The position numbers were made by a program, and so were the translations under genes. Below, piece after piece: positions 1 through 8,557 of a stretch of 64,000 nucleotides of DNA. This DNA comes from Flavobacteriaceae bacterium PS02338. Lineage in GTDB: Bacteria; Bacteroidota; Bacteroidia; Sphingobacteriales; Sphingobacteriaceae. Position 1 is the stretch's first letter. Each line of letters starts with the position of its first letter. The notes beneath the pieces were generated by a model. That model did not search any database and had not been told where the DNA came from. It saw nothing but the letters and a program-made list of their open reading frames with translations. The DNA lies in the NCBI GenBank assembly GCA_029959615.1, contig JASCOD010000003.1, positions 62,001 to 126,000 on the forward strand, written 5' to 3'.

Positions 1-76
1 AATATATACTAGTTTAGTATACAATCCAAAAATAATGGCATTTTATTTGCACATCATGCTTGTCTAAAAAGAATTA

Positions 77-1678
77 ATGTTGATTTTTACTTTCCTAAAT
101 TTGAGAAAAACGCTACTCTTTGTTGTTGTATGTGTCGTATTTAGTGCTTGTAGCTGGTTTAAAGAGAAGCCGGAGATAGCTGAGGTTTTAGCTAAGCACT
201 TCGATAATAAATTGTATAATAAATTCGACACTGCGGTATATAAGCCTATTTTTAAAGCCAAATTAGAAGAGCAATATAAAAATCTTCTCAATCCGAAGCT
301 GATTGCTGCATTTTATTTGCAGAACGAGTACCTGCCAAAATTAACTACCCGTTTTTATGTAAATGGACAATTGGATAGCCTAAAAGCTTTTTTGTCACGA
401 AGTAGAGAGGATGGTTTTAATCCCGAAATTTTCAATTACACCGCTTATGAGAAGCAATTACAAACACTCAACAGAAATAAATTTAAGAACATAGATGAGG
501 TTTATGAACTGATTGCGGAGCTAGAGTTGAATACGGCTTATGCCTTAAATAAGTACACCAATTTCATGGGTTATGGAAGTATCAATCCACGTAATTTCTT
601 TAACCGCTTCTATATTCAGGTTAAAAGACCAGATAGTTCCAAAATGGATTCTGTTTTAAATACAGAAGATTTGGTTCTTGAATTAAAGAAAGCACAACCA
701 AATACTAAATCATATAGAGAACTAAAAAAAGCATTGGCCTACTATCGAGATAGTATAGGAAATGATGAATATCCCGAGCTAAAGTCTATCAAACTTAATT
801 TAGAGCGTATGCGTTGGCGTCTGCCTTTGCAGACGGAAGAATTAGTAGTGGTGAATGTTCCAGATTTTACACTCACGTGGTTTAAGCAAAATGATACGCT
901 TGCACATATGAACGTATGTGTGGGAGGTAAGAGAGAAGCCACCTACACAGATAAGATGAAGGTTTTCTTAAAGTCGGGCAAGTTGGATGATAAACCCAAA
1001 AACCATGAAACGCCTCAGTTATTTAGCGTTTTTAATGCAATACAGGTTAACCCTATTTGGAATATTCCGGTGAGTATCGCTAAAAGCGAGATTTATTGGA
1101 TGGCAAGAAAAGATCCCTACTATCTTTCTAATAATAACATTAAGGTTTATTACAAAGGCAAACTAGTAAGTGATCCGGATACTATTGATTGGAATAAATA
1201 CCCAAGAGAGAAACTTCCATTTCAGTTTAAACAAGGTTCTGGAGATGGCAATGCCTTAGGTAAGTTCAAGTTTGTTTTCGACAATAGTTCTAGCATTTAC
1301 CTACACGATACGAACAACAAGTACGGATTTAAGTTAGCAAATAGAGCAATTAGCCATGGTTGTGTACGAATAGAACAGCCTCTAAAGTTTGCCGAACTAA
1401 TGGTGAAAGATAAATATCAATACGATAAGTTGCGTATGGATGTAGATTTGCCACCTATGGATACCACTAAGAACGAAGTTTTTAAAAAGAAACTAGCCAA
1501 AAAAGCAGATACACTTAACATCTTTCAGTTAAAACCCACTTGGTATGCACCTCGTAAAAGTATTGGGGTATTTATTGCTTATTACACCGCATGGGCAGAT
1601 AAGGGAAAGGTACAGTTTAGACCGGACGTTTATGAGTATGATCCTATATTATGGGAAGCGATTAAAAAGCATATGTAG
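77..1678 (+). CDS. L,D-transpeptidase (YkuD domain), YcbB/LdtD-like lipoprotein
   Basis: Predicted periplasmic peptidoglycan cross-linking enzyme that forms 3-3 (meso-DAP to meso-DAP) bridges. A hydrophobic N-terminus (residues 12-24) ends in F-S-A-C with Cys25, so it is probably lipid anchored. A long N-terminal scaffold precedes the YkuD domain, which begins near residue 254. The catalytic signature SHGCVR is present, with His427, Cys429 as nucleophile and Arg431. The length, 533 aa, fits the large LdtD-type class and not the short LdtA-C type. It stands alone; the next gene starts about 400 bp downstream behind its own leader. The family assignment is firm; which cross-link it makes is inferred. 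Confidence 0.9.
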   Translation: MLIFTFLNLRKTLLFVVVCVVFSACSWFKEKPEIAEVLAKHFDNKLYNKFDTAVYKPIFKAKLEEQYKNLLNPKLIAAFYLQNEYLPKLTTRFYVNGQLDSLKAFLSRSREDGFNPEIFNYTAYEKQLQTLNRNKFKNIDEVYELIAELELNTAYALNKYTNFMGYGSINPRNFFNRFYIQVKRPDSSKMDSVLNTEDLVLELKKAQPNTKSYRELKKALAYYRDSIGNDEYPELKSIKLNLERMRWRLPLQTEELVVVNVPDFTLTWFKQNDTLAHMNVCVGGKREATYTDKMKVFLKSGKLDDKPKNHETPQLFSVFNAIQVNPIWNIPVSIAKSEIYWMARKDPYYLSNNNIKVYYKGKLVSDPDTIDWNKYPREKLPFQFKQGSGDGNALGKFKFVFDNSSSIYLHDTNNKYGFKLANRAISHGCVRIEQPLKFAELMVKDKYQYDKLRMDVDLPPMDTTKNEVFKKKLAKKADTLNIFQLKPTWYAPRKSIGVFIAYYTAWADKGKVQFRPDVYEYDPILWEAIKKHM

Positions 1679-1825
1679 TTTTTAGGTATCACTGGTTAGG
1701 TATTAGGGATTAGTCCTGTATTGGAGGAAATTTCAAAACACTAAATTTATCATAGTATAGCGATGATCACTAAATCCCAATCGCACTTCATTTAAAAGCA
1801 ATCATCAAAAATTTTATCGGTAAAA

Positions 1826-1871
1826 AATAATTTAAACTATTTAGTCTATCAATTTGGTAGTTTAAATTATT
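1826..1871. promoter_or_regulatory. 14-bp perfect inverted repeat upstream of susC
   Basis: The arms AATAATTTAAACTA (1826-1839) and TAGTTTAAATTATT (1858-1871) are exact reverse complements separated by 18 nt. The element lies in the 397-bp gap between the transpeptidase and the SusC gene, about 205 bp before the SusC start. It could be an operator or an AT-rich cruciform. No T-tract follows, so a terminator is unlikely. Confidence 0.45.
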
Positions 1872-1956
1872 AATCTCTATATTAGCTGCGAAATTTCAAT
1901 GAAACAAGCGAATTAATATCTGATTAAAATTTTTGGGAGGTAACTCATGTGTTGAA

Positions 1957-2046
1957 TTATACCATAAAATAAAAAGGGAAATCATATGACTTCCCTTTGG
2001 TGATAACTACTGAAACAGGTGTTCAATTGGCGTTGCAACCTGCTTC
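1957..2046 (+). promoter_or_regulatory. structured 5' leader of susC: two stem-loops
   Basis: First stem-loop: TTATACCA (1957-1964) pairs with TGGTGATAA (1998-2006, one bulge). It encloses a second helix, AAAGGGAA against TTCCCTTT, capped by a near-palindromic TCATATGA. Second stem-loop: GAAACAGGT (2012-2020) pairs with ACCTGCTTC (2038-2046) with one mismatch. The SusC ATG is 29 nt further on. The arrangement looks like a cis-regulatory leader. I compared it with SAM-I and SAM-II consensus cores and found no convincing match, so the class is unknown. Confidence 0.4.
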
Positions 2047-2075
2047 ATTTCTCTAATTAAAACCATTGTAAAATT

Positions 2076-5000
2076 ATGCAAAAAAATGAAAAAGCCAACC
2101 GCTTTTTTAAGGGTAGGGCTTTATCAAAATCGTTGATAGGAAGTCTCTCAACCTTTTTAATTTTCCTCTCTTTTTCTTCTTTCTCTCAAAATAATCCCCT
2201 AATTAATTCTAAGCTTACTGGTAAAGTTATTGATGCCCGTACAAAGGAGCCGCTAGCTGGTGCCGTTGTACAGATTGAAGGTGTTACCAATCAGACTCAA
2301 ACTGATGCAGACGGTAAGTTTAATTTAGTTACTGGGCAATCGTTTCCTTATAATCTTATTGTTTCTTATATCGGTTACGAAAAACAAAAGGTAACTGCAA
2401 AAGGATCGCCTATTACGGTAGAACTTAAAGAAGCTACCAACGAACTGAGCGGTATTGTAGTGACGGGTTATAACACCCTAAAGAAGCAAGACTTTACAGG
2501 TTCTGCGGCCAGAGTAAGTGCTAAGCAAATAGCCAACCGACCAGCGCAAAGTTTCGATCAATTGATTGGCGGACAAGCGGCTGGGGTTAATATTGTACAG
2601 CCAAGTGGTGTACTTAATGCAGCTCCGGTTTTCCGTATTCGTGGTATTAATTCTATTTCTTCTGGTATTTACCCTTTGATCGTGATTGATGGAGTACCTT
2701 CTTTTACAGGTCAACAAGGTGGTAACGTAGGAAATAACCCTTTGTCAAACCTTAATCCTGGAGATATTGAATCCATTGATGTACTTAAAGATGCTTCAGC
2801 AACTGCAATTTATGGTTCTAGGGCGGCAAATGGGGTAGTGGTAGTAACTACTAAAAAAGGTAGAAGTGGTAAAACTAAAGTAAACTACGATGCTTGGGTA
2901 AATGTAAGTACACCAGCTAATTTACCAGAACTGTTAGATGCTTATCAATACGTAACTATTAAAAACGAATCGATGGTGAATGCAGGAAAACAGGCTGGTT
3001 TCGCTTTGCAAGCTCGTTCTGATGGCTCTACTGTAAATACTGATTGGTACGATGTTGCTTATCATAATGGGGTTTCGCAAAATCACAATGTAAGTTTTTC
3101 TGGAGCTACAGATGCTACCAACTATTTCGTTTCCCTAGCTTACGGTAAGCAAAATGGTATTTTACGGACTAATGATCAGGATCAAAAGACAGCTCGTATC
3201 AACTTAGAACACAAGCTTTTTAACAATATCACTTTAGGAACACATATTGGTTATAACAACACCTTAGGTAGAGGTCCGGCTACAGGATCACTGCCAGGAC
3301 AATACATAGGTACGGATGCACTTTCTCGAATGACTTACATTTTGCCGCCAAACGTTGCAGTTTATAACGAGGATGGTTCTTATAACATTCAAGATAAGCA
3401 ACGTGTAGGCTATGGTGCCAATAATGCCAACGCAGCAAGTGCTGGATATATCGGTAACGTAAATGCTTACAATTTGCAATTGATCCTCGATTTAGATAAA
3501 TACAGTTCAGAAAGCAACTCTTTGTTAGGTGACGTTTATGCAGAGTGGGAAATTTTAAAAGGCCTGAAGTTGAAGACTACCTACGGACTGAACAAGCTCT
3601 TTATCGAAAATCTGAGCTTCCAAAATGGATTACATGGTGACGCTGGTGCTGCGAATGGCGCCGCTACCAATACCAATCGTAGGTTAAACAGAACCGATTG
3701 GGTAAATACGCTGAACTACAGTAAAACGTTCTTACAAAAACATAATTTGAATGTATTGGCAGGCTACGAAGAAATTGTAACAACTGTAGACAGTTGGGGC
3801 GCTCAACGTACAGGACTTTCAGATCCTTTCTTCACCAGTTATCAGGGCGGATTTACAACGATTACACCTAGTGGCAACTCACAAAGTAGAAACGGTTTCA
3901 TCTCTTATTTTGCAAATTTAAACTACAGCTTTGCCAGTAAGTATTTATTGAGCTATAGCTTTAGGAGAGATGGTTATTCTGGTTTGCCAAAAGATAACCG
4001 TTTTGGTAATTTCAATGGTGGTTCTGTGGGTTGGGTAGTATCTGAAGAAGATTTTTTTAAGAACTCAGCATTAGCATCAGTTTTTGACCGTTTTAAAATC
4101 AAAGCCAGTTATGGAGAAGTGGGTAATATCAATATCGGAGATTTCCCATCTCTAGGTTTGTACGGTGCTGCAACTTATAACGGTATTCCTACTTTAGGTT
4201 TTACGCAAGCCGGTAACGATCAATTGCAATGGGAAACGAGTAAAAAGAGCAATATAGGTGTAGTATTGTCTTTCTTGAAAGAACGATTAACCTTAGAGGC
4301 AGATTATTATAACAACAAAGTGGATGGCTTGATTTTGGATGCTAAACAAGCACCATCAAAAGGAATTCCAGGTAACGTGATTAGTGCTAACGTAGGATCG
4401 CTTTACAATAAAGGATTTGAATTGTCGCTAACTGCAGCAATTATCCAAAAGGACGACTTCAAATGGAACGCAAATTTTAATATTTCTACCGTAAAAAACA
4501 GCGTTACTGCGTTATCAAACGGAACAGATATTTACTCGCCTAGTAACTTCGGTATCCAAAACATGACTAGGGAAGGATATTCGATTGGAGCAATTTGGGC
4601 AGTGCCAACCAACGGTGTAAACCCAGCTAATGGTAACCGTATCTTTATCAATAGAACTGGTCGTGAGGTACAGTATAACCATATTGCTGCCAACAAGTGG
4701 ACTTACTTAGATGGCACAGTTGCGCCAGCAATAGATAACTATTTAGATGGTGCAATACAAGGCTCATCATTACCGACCTATTATGGTGGTTTAAATAATA
4801 ACTTCAGCTATAAGAGATTTGATTTAGATTTTGGGATCATCTTCTCTGGTGGAAATAAACTCTATAATGGTACTAAGGCTAATTTGCTAGATCAACGCTA
4901 CTTTAACAACGGTACTTTCGTGTTAGATAGATGGACAACGGTTGGTCAGGTAACAGATATCCCTAAGTTATACTTCTCTGATAATGTTTCTACAGGGTTT

Positions 5001-5273
5001 TCGATTACCAATTCGGCAATGGTAGAGGATGGTTCTTTCTTGAAGTTGAAAAACTTGGCTTTAGGTTATAGGATACCAGCACAAGCTTTGTTTAACGGCA
5101 AAATTTCGAGCTTAAGGATTTACGCACAGGCAACTAACTTGTTTACCATTACTAAGTACACGGGGTCAGATCCAGAGATTTCTATCAATGGAAATTCTAT
5201 TGCTTCTGGTAAAGACCACAATGCGGTAGTAAATGCAAGAACTTTTGCGTTGGGCTTAAATCTTCAGTTTTAA
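2076..5273 (+). CDS. SusC/RagA family TonB-linked outer membrane protein
   Basis: TonB-dependent outer-membrane importer that works with the SusD lipoprotein encoded 17 nt downstream. After a signal peptide (about residues 1-38) comes a carboxypeptidase-regulatory-like domain (about 48-120). The plug domain begins at TGYNTLKKQDFTG and carries the SusC hallmarks FRIRGINSI, LIVIDGVP and IYGSRAANGVVVVTTKKG. The rest is a beta-barrel ending in LGLNLQF with the usual C-terminal aromatic. At 1065 aa it is full length. It lacks the N-terminal STN domain of the second SusC in this window, so it is not expected to signal through a FecR protein. The neighbouring amidohydrolases, monooxygenase and amino-acid permease suggest a non-glycan substrate (inference). 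Confidence 0.95.
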   Translation: MQKNEKANRFFKGRALSKSLIGSLSTFLIFLSFSSFSQNNPLINSKLTGKVIDARTKEPLAGAVVQIEGVTNQTQTDADGKFNLVTGQSFPYNLIVSYIGYEKQKVTAKGSPITVELKEATNELSGIVVTGYNTLKKQDFTGSAARVSAKQIANRPAQSFDQLIGGQAAGVNIVQPSGVLNAAPVFRIRGINSISSGIYPLIVIDGVPSFTGQQGGNVGNNPLSNLNPGDIESIDVLKDASATAIYGSRAANGVVVVTTKKGRSGKTKVNYDAWVNVSTPANLPELLDAYQYVTIKNESMVNAGKQAGFALQARSDGSTVNTDWYDVAYHNGVSQNHNVSFSGATDATNYFVSLAYGKQNGILRTNDQDQKTARINLEHKLFNNITLGTHIGYNNTLGRGPATGSLPGQYIGTDALSRMTYILPPNVAVYNEDGSYNIQDKQRVGYGANNANAASAGYIGNVNAYNLQLILDLDKYSSESNSLLGDVYAEWEILKGLKLKTTYGLNKLFIENLSFQNGLHGDAGAANGAATNTNRRLNRTDWVNTLNYSKTFLQKHNLNVLAGYEEIVTTVDSWGAQRTGLSDPFFTSYQGGFTTITPSGNSQSRNGFISYFANLNYSFASKYLLSYSFRRDGYSGLPKDNRFGNFNGGSVGWVVSEEDFFKNSALASVFDRFKIKASYGEVGNINIGDFPSLGLYGAATYNGIPTLGFTQAGNDQLQWETSKKSNIGVVLSFLKERLTLEADYYNNKVDGLILDAKQAPSKGIPGNVISANVGSLYNKGFELSLTAAIIQKDDFKWNANFNISTVKNSVTALSNGTDIYSPSNFGIQNMTREGYSIGAIWAVPTNGVNPANGNRIFINRTGREVQYNHIAANKWTYLDGTVAPAIDNYLDGAIQGSSLPTYYGGLNNNFSYKRFDLDFGIIFSGGNKLYNGTKANLLDQRYFNNGTFVLDRWTTVGQVTDIPKLYFSDNVSTGFSITNSAMVEDGSFLKLKNLALGYRIPAQALFNGKISSLRIYAQATNLFTITKYTGSDPEISINGNSIASGKDHNAVVNARTFALGLNLQF

Positions 5274-5290
5274 TCCTTTAAGATACTCAC

Positions 5291-6754
5291 ATGAAAACGA
5301 TATATCAACATAAAAAACATATAGCGGTTGGTTTAATTGGAGGATTCATTTCTCTGCTTACACCATCCTGCACTAAAGATATTTTAGATACAGAACCACA
5401 AACTTCAATTTCAGAATTATCAGCCTATAGTACACCAGATAAAGTTCTGGCACAGGTAAACAACCTCTACTATCGCATACAGAGAGCACAATTTTACGGT
5501 GGACGTTACATTTTGTTCAATGAGCAAAGAGGCGATGAGTTTAGCCAGAACTCAGGTAACGCAGCCGAAGGTGCCTTGATTTGGCAACATACAGCGCTAT
5601 CTACCGATACTTTTGTGGGTAACCTCTGGAGCTTGGCTTATCAGGCTATCAATAACTCTAACATATTTTTAGATAGAGTAGGTAATTCTACCGTAGTAAG
5701 CGGAACTTTGAAAGACCAATATCTGGCAGAAGCTAAATTCATTAGAGCACTTTCTTATTTCGCTTTGGTACAGGTTTATGCCAAGCCTTATCTAACCGAT
5801 CAAGGAGCGAGTGCTGGCTTACCATTAAGGCTTACGCCAGAGACCTCTGCAGGTAATGATAATTTGCCACGTTCTACCGTAGCAGCTATCTATAATCAAA
5901 TTATTAAAGATTTAGACGAAGCCGAAGCAGCTTTACCGACAGGATACAGTAGCAATGCTTTGAATACTTCGAGAGCACATAAAGCATCAGCTATTGCTTT
6001 AAAGACAAGAGTGTATTTGGCTAAAGGAGATTTTCCTAAAGTAATTACCGAGGCACAAAAACTGGTGCCTGCTAGCGTTCCCTATGTTTATACCGCTGGT
6101 ACTACCACCCACCGATTAGAAACTAACATCGCTACGGTATTTGGCGGTAGCTATACAGGAAATGAAGCCATTTTCTTTATTCCTTTTAATGCGCAAGATG
6201 GTCCAGACTCACAAAGTGCACTGGCTCATAACTATATTGGCGCAGTTATTCTTTCTCTGAATAGTGCAGGTATCTATACCAATGCAGCTTTGTCGGGCAC
6301 TGCCTCTACCGATGCGAGAAAAGGATTGATTACCGTAAAAAACAGCTTAAACGTATTGAATAAGTTTCCAAAATCTGCTAGTCCGTTTACAGATTATATT
6401 CCTGTATTGCGTTACGCTGAAGTACTGTTGAACTATGCAGAAGCCGCTGCCGAAAATAACGACTTAACAACAGCTAGAGCATTGTTAGACGCAGTAAGAA
6501 AACGCTCTGACGCGAGTTATAATTTCCCTCCAGCAGCAATTACACTTAAAGCTGATTTAATCAATACCATTTTAACTGAACGTAGGATTGAACTATTGGG
6601 TGAAGGCTTTAGAACTTTCGATTTGCAACGTCGTTTACAGCCATTTCCCGCTAAAACTGGAGGTATTGGAAGTGTAGCGCAAGTATTACCCACAGCAAGC
6701 AACTATATCTGGCCAATTCCTGCAGATGAGCAGGGAACTAACGGAGGTATTTAA
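5291..6754 (+). CDS. RagB/SusD family nutrient-uptake lipoprotein
   Basis: Surface lipoprotein lid of the SusCD importer. The signal peptide ends in LLTPSC with lipidated Cys27. Typical SusD features follow: a TPR-like helical scaffold (FIRALSYFALVQVYAKPY), a variable central domain, and the C-terminal motif ILTERRIELLGEGFRTFDLQRR followed by YIWPIP. It is 487 aa and intact. It starts 17 nt after the SusC stop and is surely co-transcribed. The ligand cannot be read from the sequence. Confidence 0.95.
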   Translation: MKTIYQHKKHIAVGLIGGFISLLTPSCTKDILDTEPQTSISELSAYSTPDKVLAQVNNLYYRIQRAQFYGGRYILFNEQRGDEFSQNSGNAAEGALIWQHTALSTDTFVGNLWSLAYQAINNSNIFLDRVGNSTVVSGTLKDQYLAEAKFIRALSYFALVQVYAKPYLTDQGASAGLPLRLTPETSAGNDNLPRSTVAAIYNQIIKDLDEAEAALPTGYSSNALNTSRAHKASAIALKTRVYLAKGDFPKVITEAQKLVPASVPYVYTAGTTTHRLETNIATVFGGSYTGNEAIFFIPFNAQDGPDSQSALAHNYIGAVILSLNSAGIYTNAALSGTASTDARKGLITVKNSLNVLNKFPKSASPFTDYIPVLRYAEVLLNYAEAAAENNDLTTARALLDAVRKRSDASYNFPPAAITLKADLINTILTERRIELLGEGFRTFDLQRRLQPFPAKTGGIGSVAQVLPTASNYIWPIPADEQGTNGGI

Positions 6755-6765
6755 AAATTATTATC

Positions 6766-6823
6766 GCCACAGATACACAAATATTTATTTAATCAAAAAA
6801 GAAAATATTCGTGCATCTGTGGC
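6766..6823. repeat. imperfect inverted repeat, CCACAGATNCAC family
   Basis: GCCACAGATACACAAATATT (from 6766) and AATATTCGTGCATCTGTGGC (ending 6823) are near-perfect reverse complements with a short A-rich loop. It fills most of the 84-bp gap between SusD and the first amidohydrolase. A related copy lies at 16075-16162. This looks like a dispersed palindromic repeat; as RNA it could stabilise or attenuate the operon transcript. Confidence 0.7.
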
Positions 6824-6838
6824 TAACACAAAATAAAA

Positions 6839-8557
6839 ATGATGAAAAAGAACATAGCCTTTACACTCGCATCCTTTGCTTTTGTCGCCCTCATTTCTTT
6901 TAATGCCTTTAAGAAACCAGCAGAAGAGGCAGATCAAATTTATATCAACGGTAATATCTTTACTGTAAATGCCAGTAACTCCATAGCTGAGGCTGTGGCT
7001 GTTAAAGGAGGTAAGATTTTGGCGGTGGGCAGTACGGTAACCATCAATCAATTGAAAGGTGCACAAACCCAAGTCATCGATTTAAAAGGAAAAGCCCTTA
7101 TTCCGGGTTTTATTGATGGGCATAGCCATTTCATGAGTTTAGGCCGTGGTAAAACCGCAGACATTTCTCCGCCACCAGTAGGTACAGTAAAAACCATTGC
7201 CGATATCGTGACTGTATTGAAAGCTTTCCAAAAAGCAAAAGGTATCAAAGCTGGCGAGTGGATCAATGCCAGAGGTTATGATCCAGATCAGCTGAAAGAA
7301 GGTAGACATCCTACAAAAGAAGATTTAGATGTGGCTTTTCCTGATAATCCTGTATCATTAACGCATACTTCTGGACACATGTCGGTAGTCAATTCTTATG
7401 CGCTAAAAATCTCAGGAGTAGATGGCAATACCAAAGATCCCGAAGGTGGACAAGTGGTTAAAGGAAAAGACGGACAGCCTACAGGTTTACTTCTAGAAAG
7501 AGGACGTTCGGTACTGAAAACCAGTGGAGATAGAGTTAGGCCAACTATAGATGAACAATTAAGTTTATTAGATGAACAACAGCAATCGTATGCAAGTGAG
7601 GGAGTTACTACCGCTCAGGATGGTGCAAGTAGCTTGCCTTCTATAGAGCTTTTAAAAGAAGCCGCTAAAAGAAAACGTCTTTACATTGATATTGAGGTCT
7701 TACCATCATTTGCCATCTTATCACGTTTAGTTAGTGATAGTAAATATACTTTTAATCAGTTTGATAACCATTTAAAATTGAAGGGTACAAAGATCTTTAC
7801 CGATGGTTCGCCGCAAGGAAAGACTGCCTTTTTCACTAAACCTTATCAGGTAGATGTACCAGGTTGCCACGATAATTGTACTGGTATCCCAACCATCACA
7901 CAAGAGAAATTAGATGAAGCGGTACAATATTGTTTTGCCAATAACATCCAACCTTTTACCCATTGCAATGGTGATGCTGCCATTGATATGTACATCAAAG
8001 CTATCAAAAAAGCCAATACCCAATTTGCAGCACGAAGCAATGCTTTACGTCCGGTAGTGATCCATTCGCAGTTTGTGAGACCAGATCAGTTAGATGATTA
8101 TCAGGCTTTAGGTTTGGTACCTTCTTTCTTTACCAATCATGCCTTTTTCTGGGGCGATGTACACGTACGCAACTTAGGTAAAGATAGAGCTTGGTTTTTA
8201 AGTCCGTTGAAGTCTGCACAAACTAAAAAAATCACTTTTACCAACCATACTGATTTCGGAGTAACACCAATTAGTCAACTCTTCTTATGGTGGACTTCTG
8301 TAGCTCGTGAGTCGCGTTCGGGACAGGTAATTGGTCCAGCTGAACGCTTAACCGTTTTAGAAGGTTTAAGAGCGATTACCATCAATGGTGCCTACCAGTA
8401 TGGAGAGGAGAAGGAGAAAGGTTCTATAGAAGTAGGCAAGAAAGCAGATTTAGTGATCCTCTCTGAAAATCCTTTAAAAGTAGAAGTGGCGAAAATCAAA
8501 GACATCAAGGTATTACAGACCATCAAAGAAGGTAAGACCATCTATCAAAGAAAATAA
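6839..8557 (+). CDS. exported amidohydrolase (Amidohydro_3, YtcJ-like), copy 1
   Basis: Metal-dependent hydrolase of the amidohydrolase superfamily, family 3. A hydrophobic N-terminus (about residues 6-22) indicates export. The metal-binding H-x-H is in DGHSHF (His95, His97). Further superfamily signatures are FTHCNGDAAID, VVIHSQFVRPDQLDDY, TNHTDFGVTPI and the C-terminal GKKADLVILSENPL. At 572 aa it is complete. Its stop shares one base with the start of a close paralogue, so the two are translationally linked. It lies downstream of SusCD, which suggests it hydrolyses an amide, ester or urea-like bond in the imported substrate. The substrate is unknown. Confidence 0.9.
   Translation: MMKKNIAFTLASFAFVALISFNAFKKPAEEADQIYINGNIFTVNASNSIAEAVAVKGGKILAVGSTVTINQLKGAQTQVIDLKGKALIPGFIDGHSHFMSLGRGKTADISPPPVGTVKTIADIVTVLKAFQKAKGIKAGEWINARGYDPDQLKEGRHPTKEDLDVAFPDNPVSLTHTSGHMSVVNSYALKISGVDGNTKDPEGGQVVKGKDGQPTGLLLERGRSVLKTSGDRVRPTIDEQLSLLDEQQQSYASEGVTTAQDGASSLPSIELLKEAAKRKRLYIDIEVLPSFAILSRLVSDSKYTFNQFDNHLKLKGTKIFTDGSPQGKTAFFTKPYQVDVPGCHDNCTGIPTITQEKLDEAVQYCFANNIQPFTHCNGDAAIDMYIKAIKKANTQFAARSNALRPVVIHSQFVRPDQLDDYQALGLVPSFFTNHAFFWGDVHVRNLGKDRAWFLSPLKSAQTKKITFTNHTDFGVTPISQLFLWWTSVARESRSGQVIGPAERLTVLEGLRAITINGAYQYGEEKEKGSIEVGKKADLVILSENPLKVEVAKIKDIKVLQTIKEGKTIYQRK

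Noticed and set aside
1957..2046. SAM-type riboswitch
   Set aside because: TGAAACAGG and GCAACCTG look like parts of an S-box core, but the order, spacing and P1/P2 helices do not fit, and the downstream genes give no clear methionine link.
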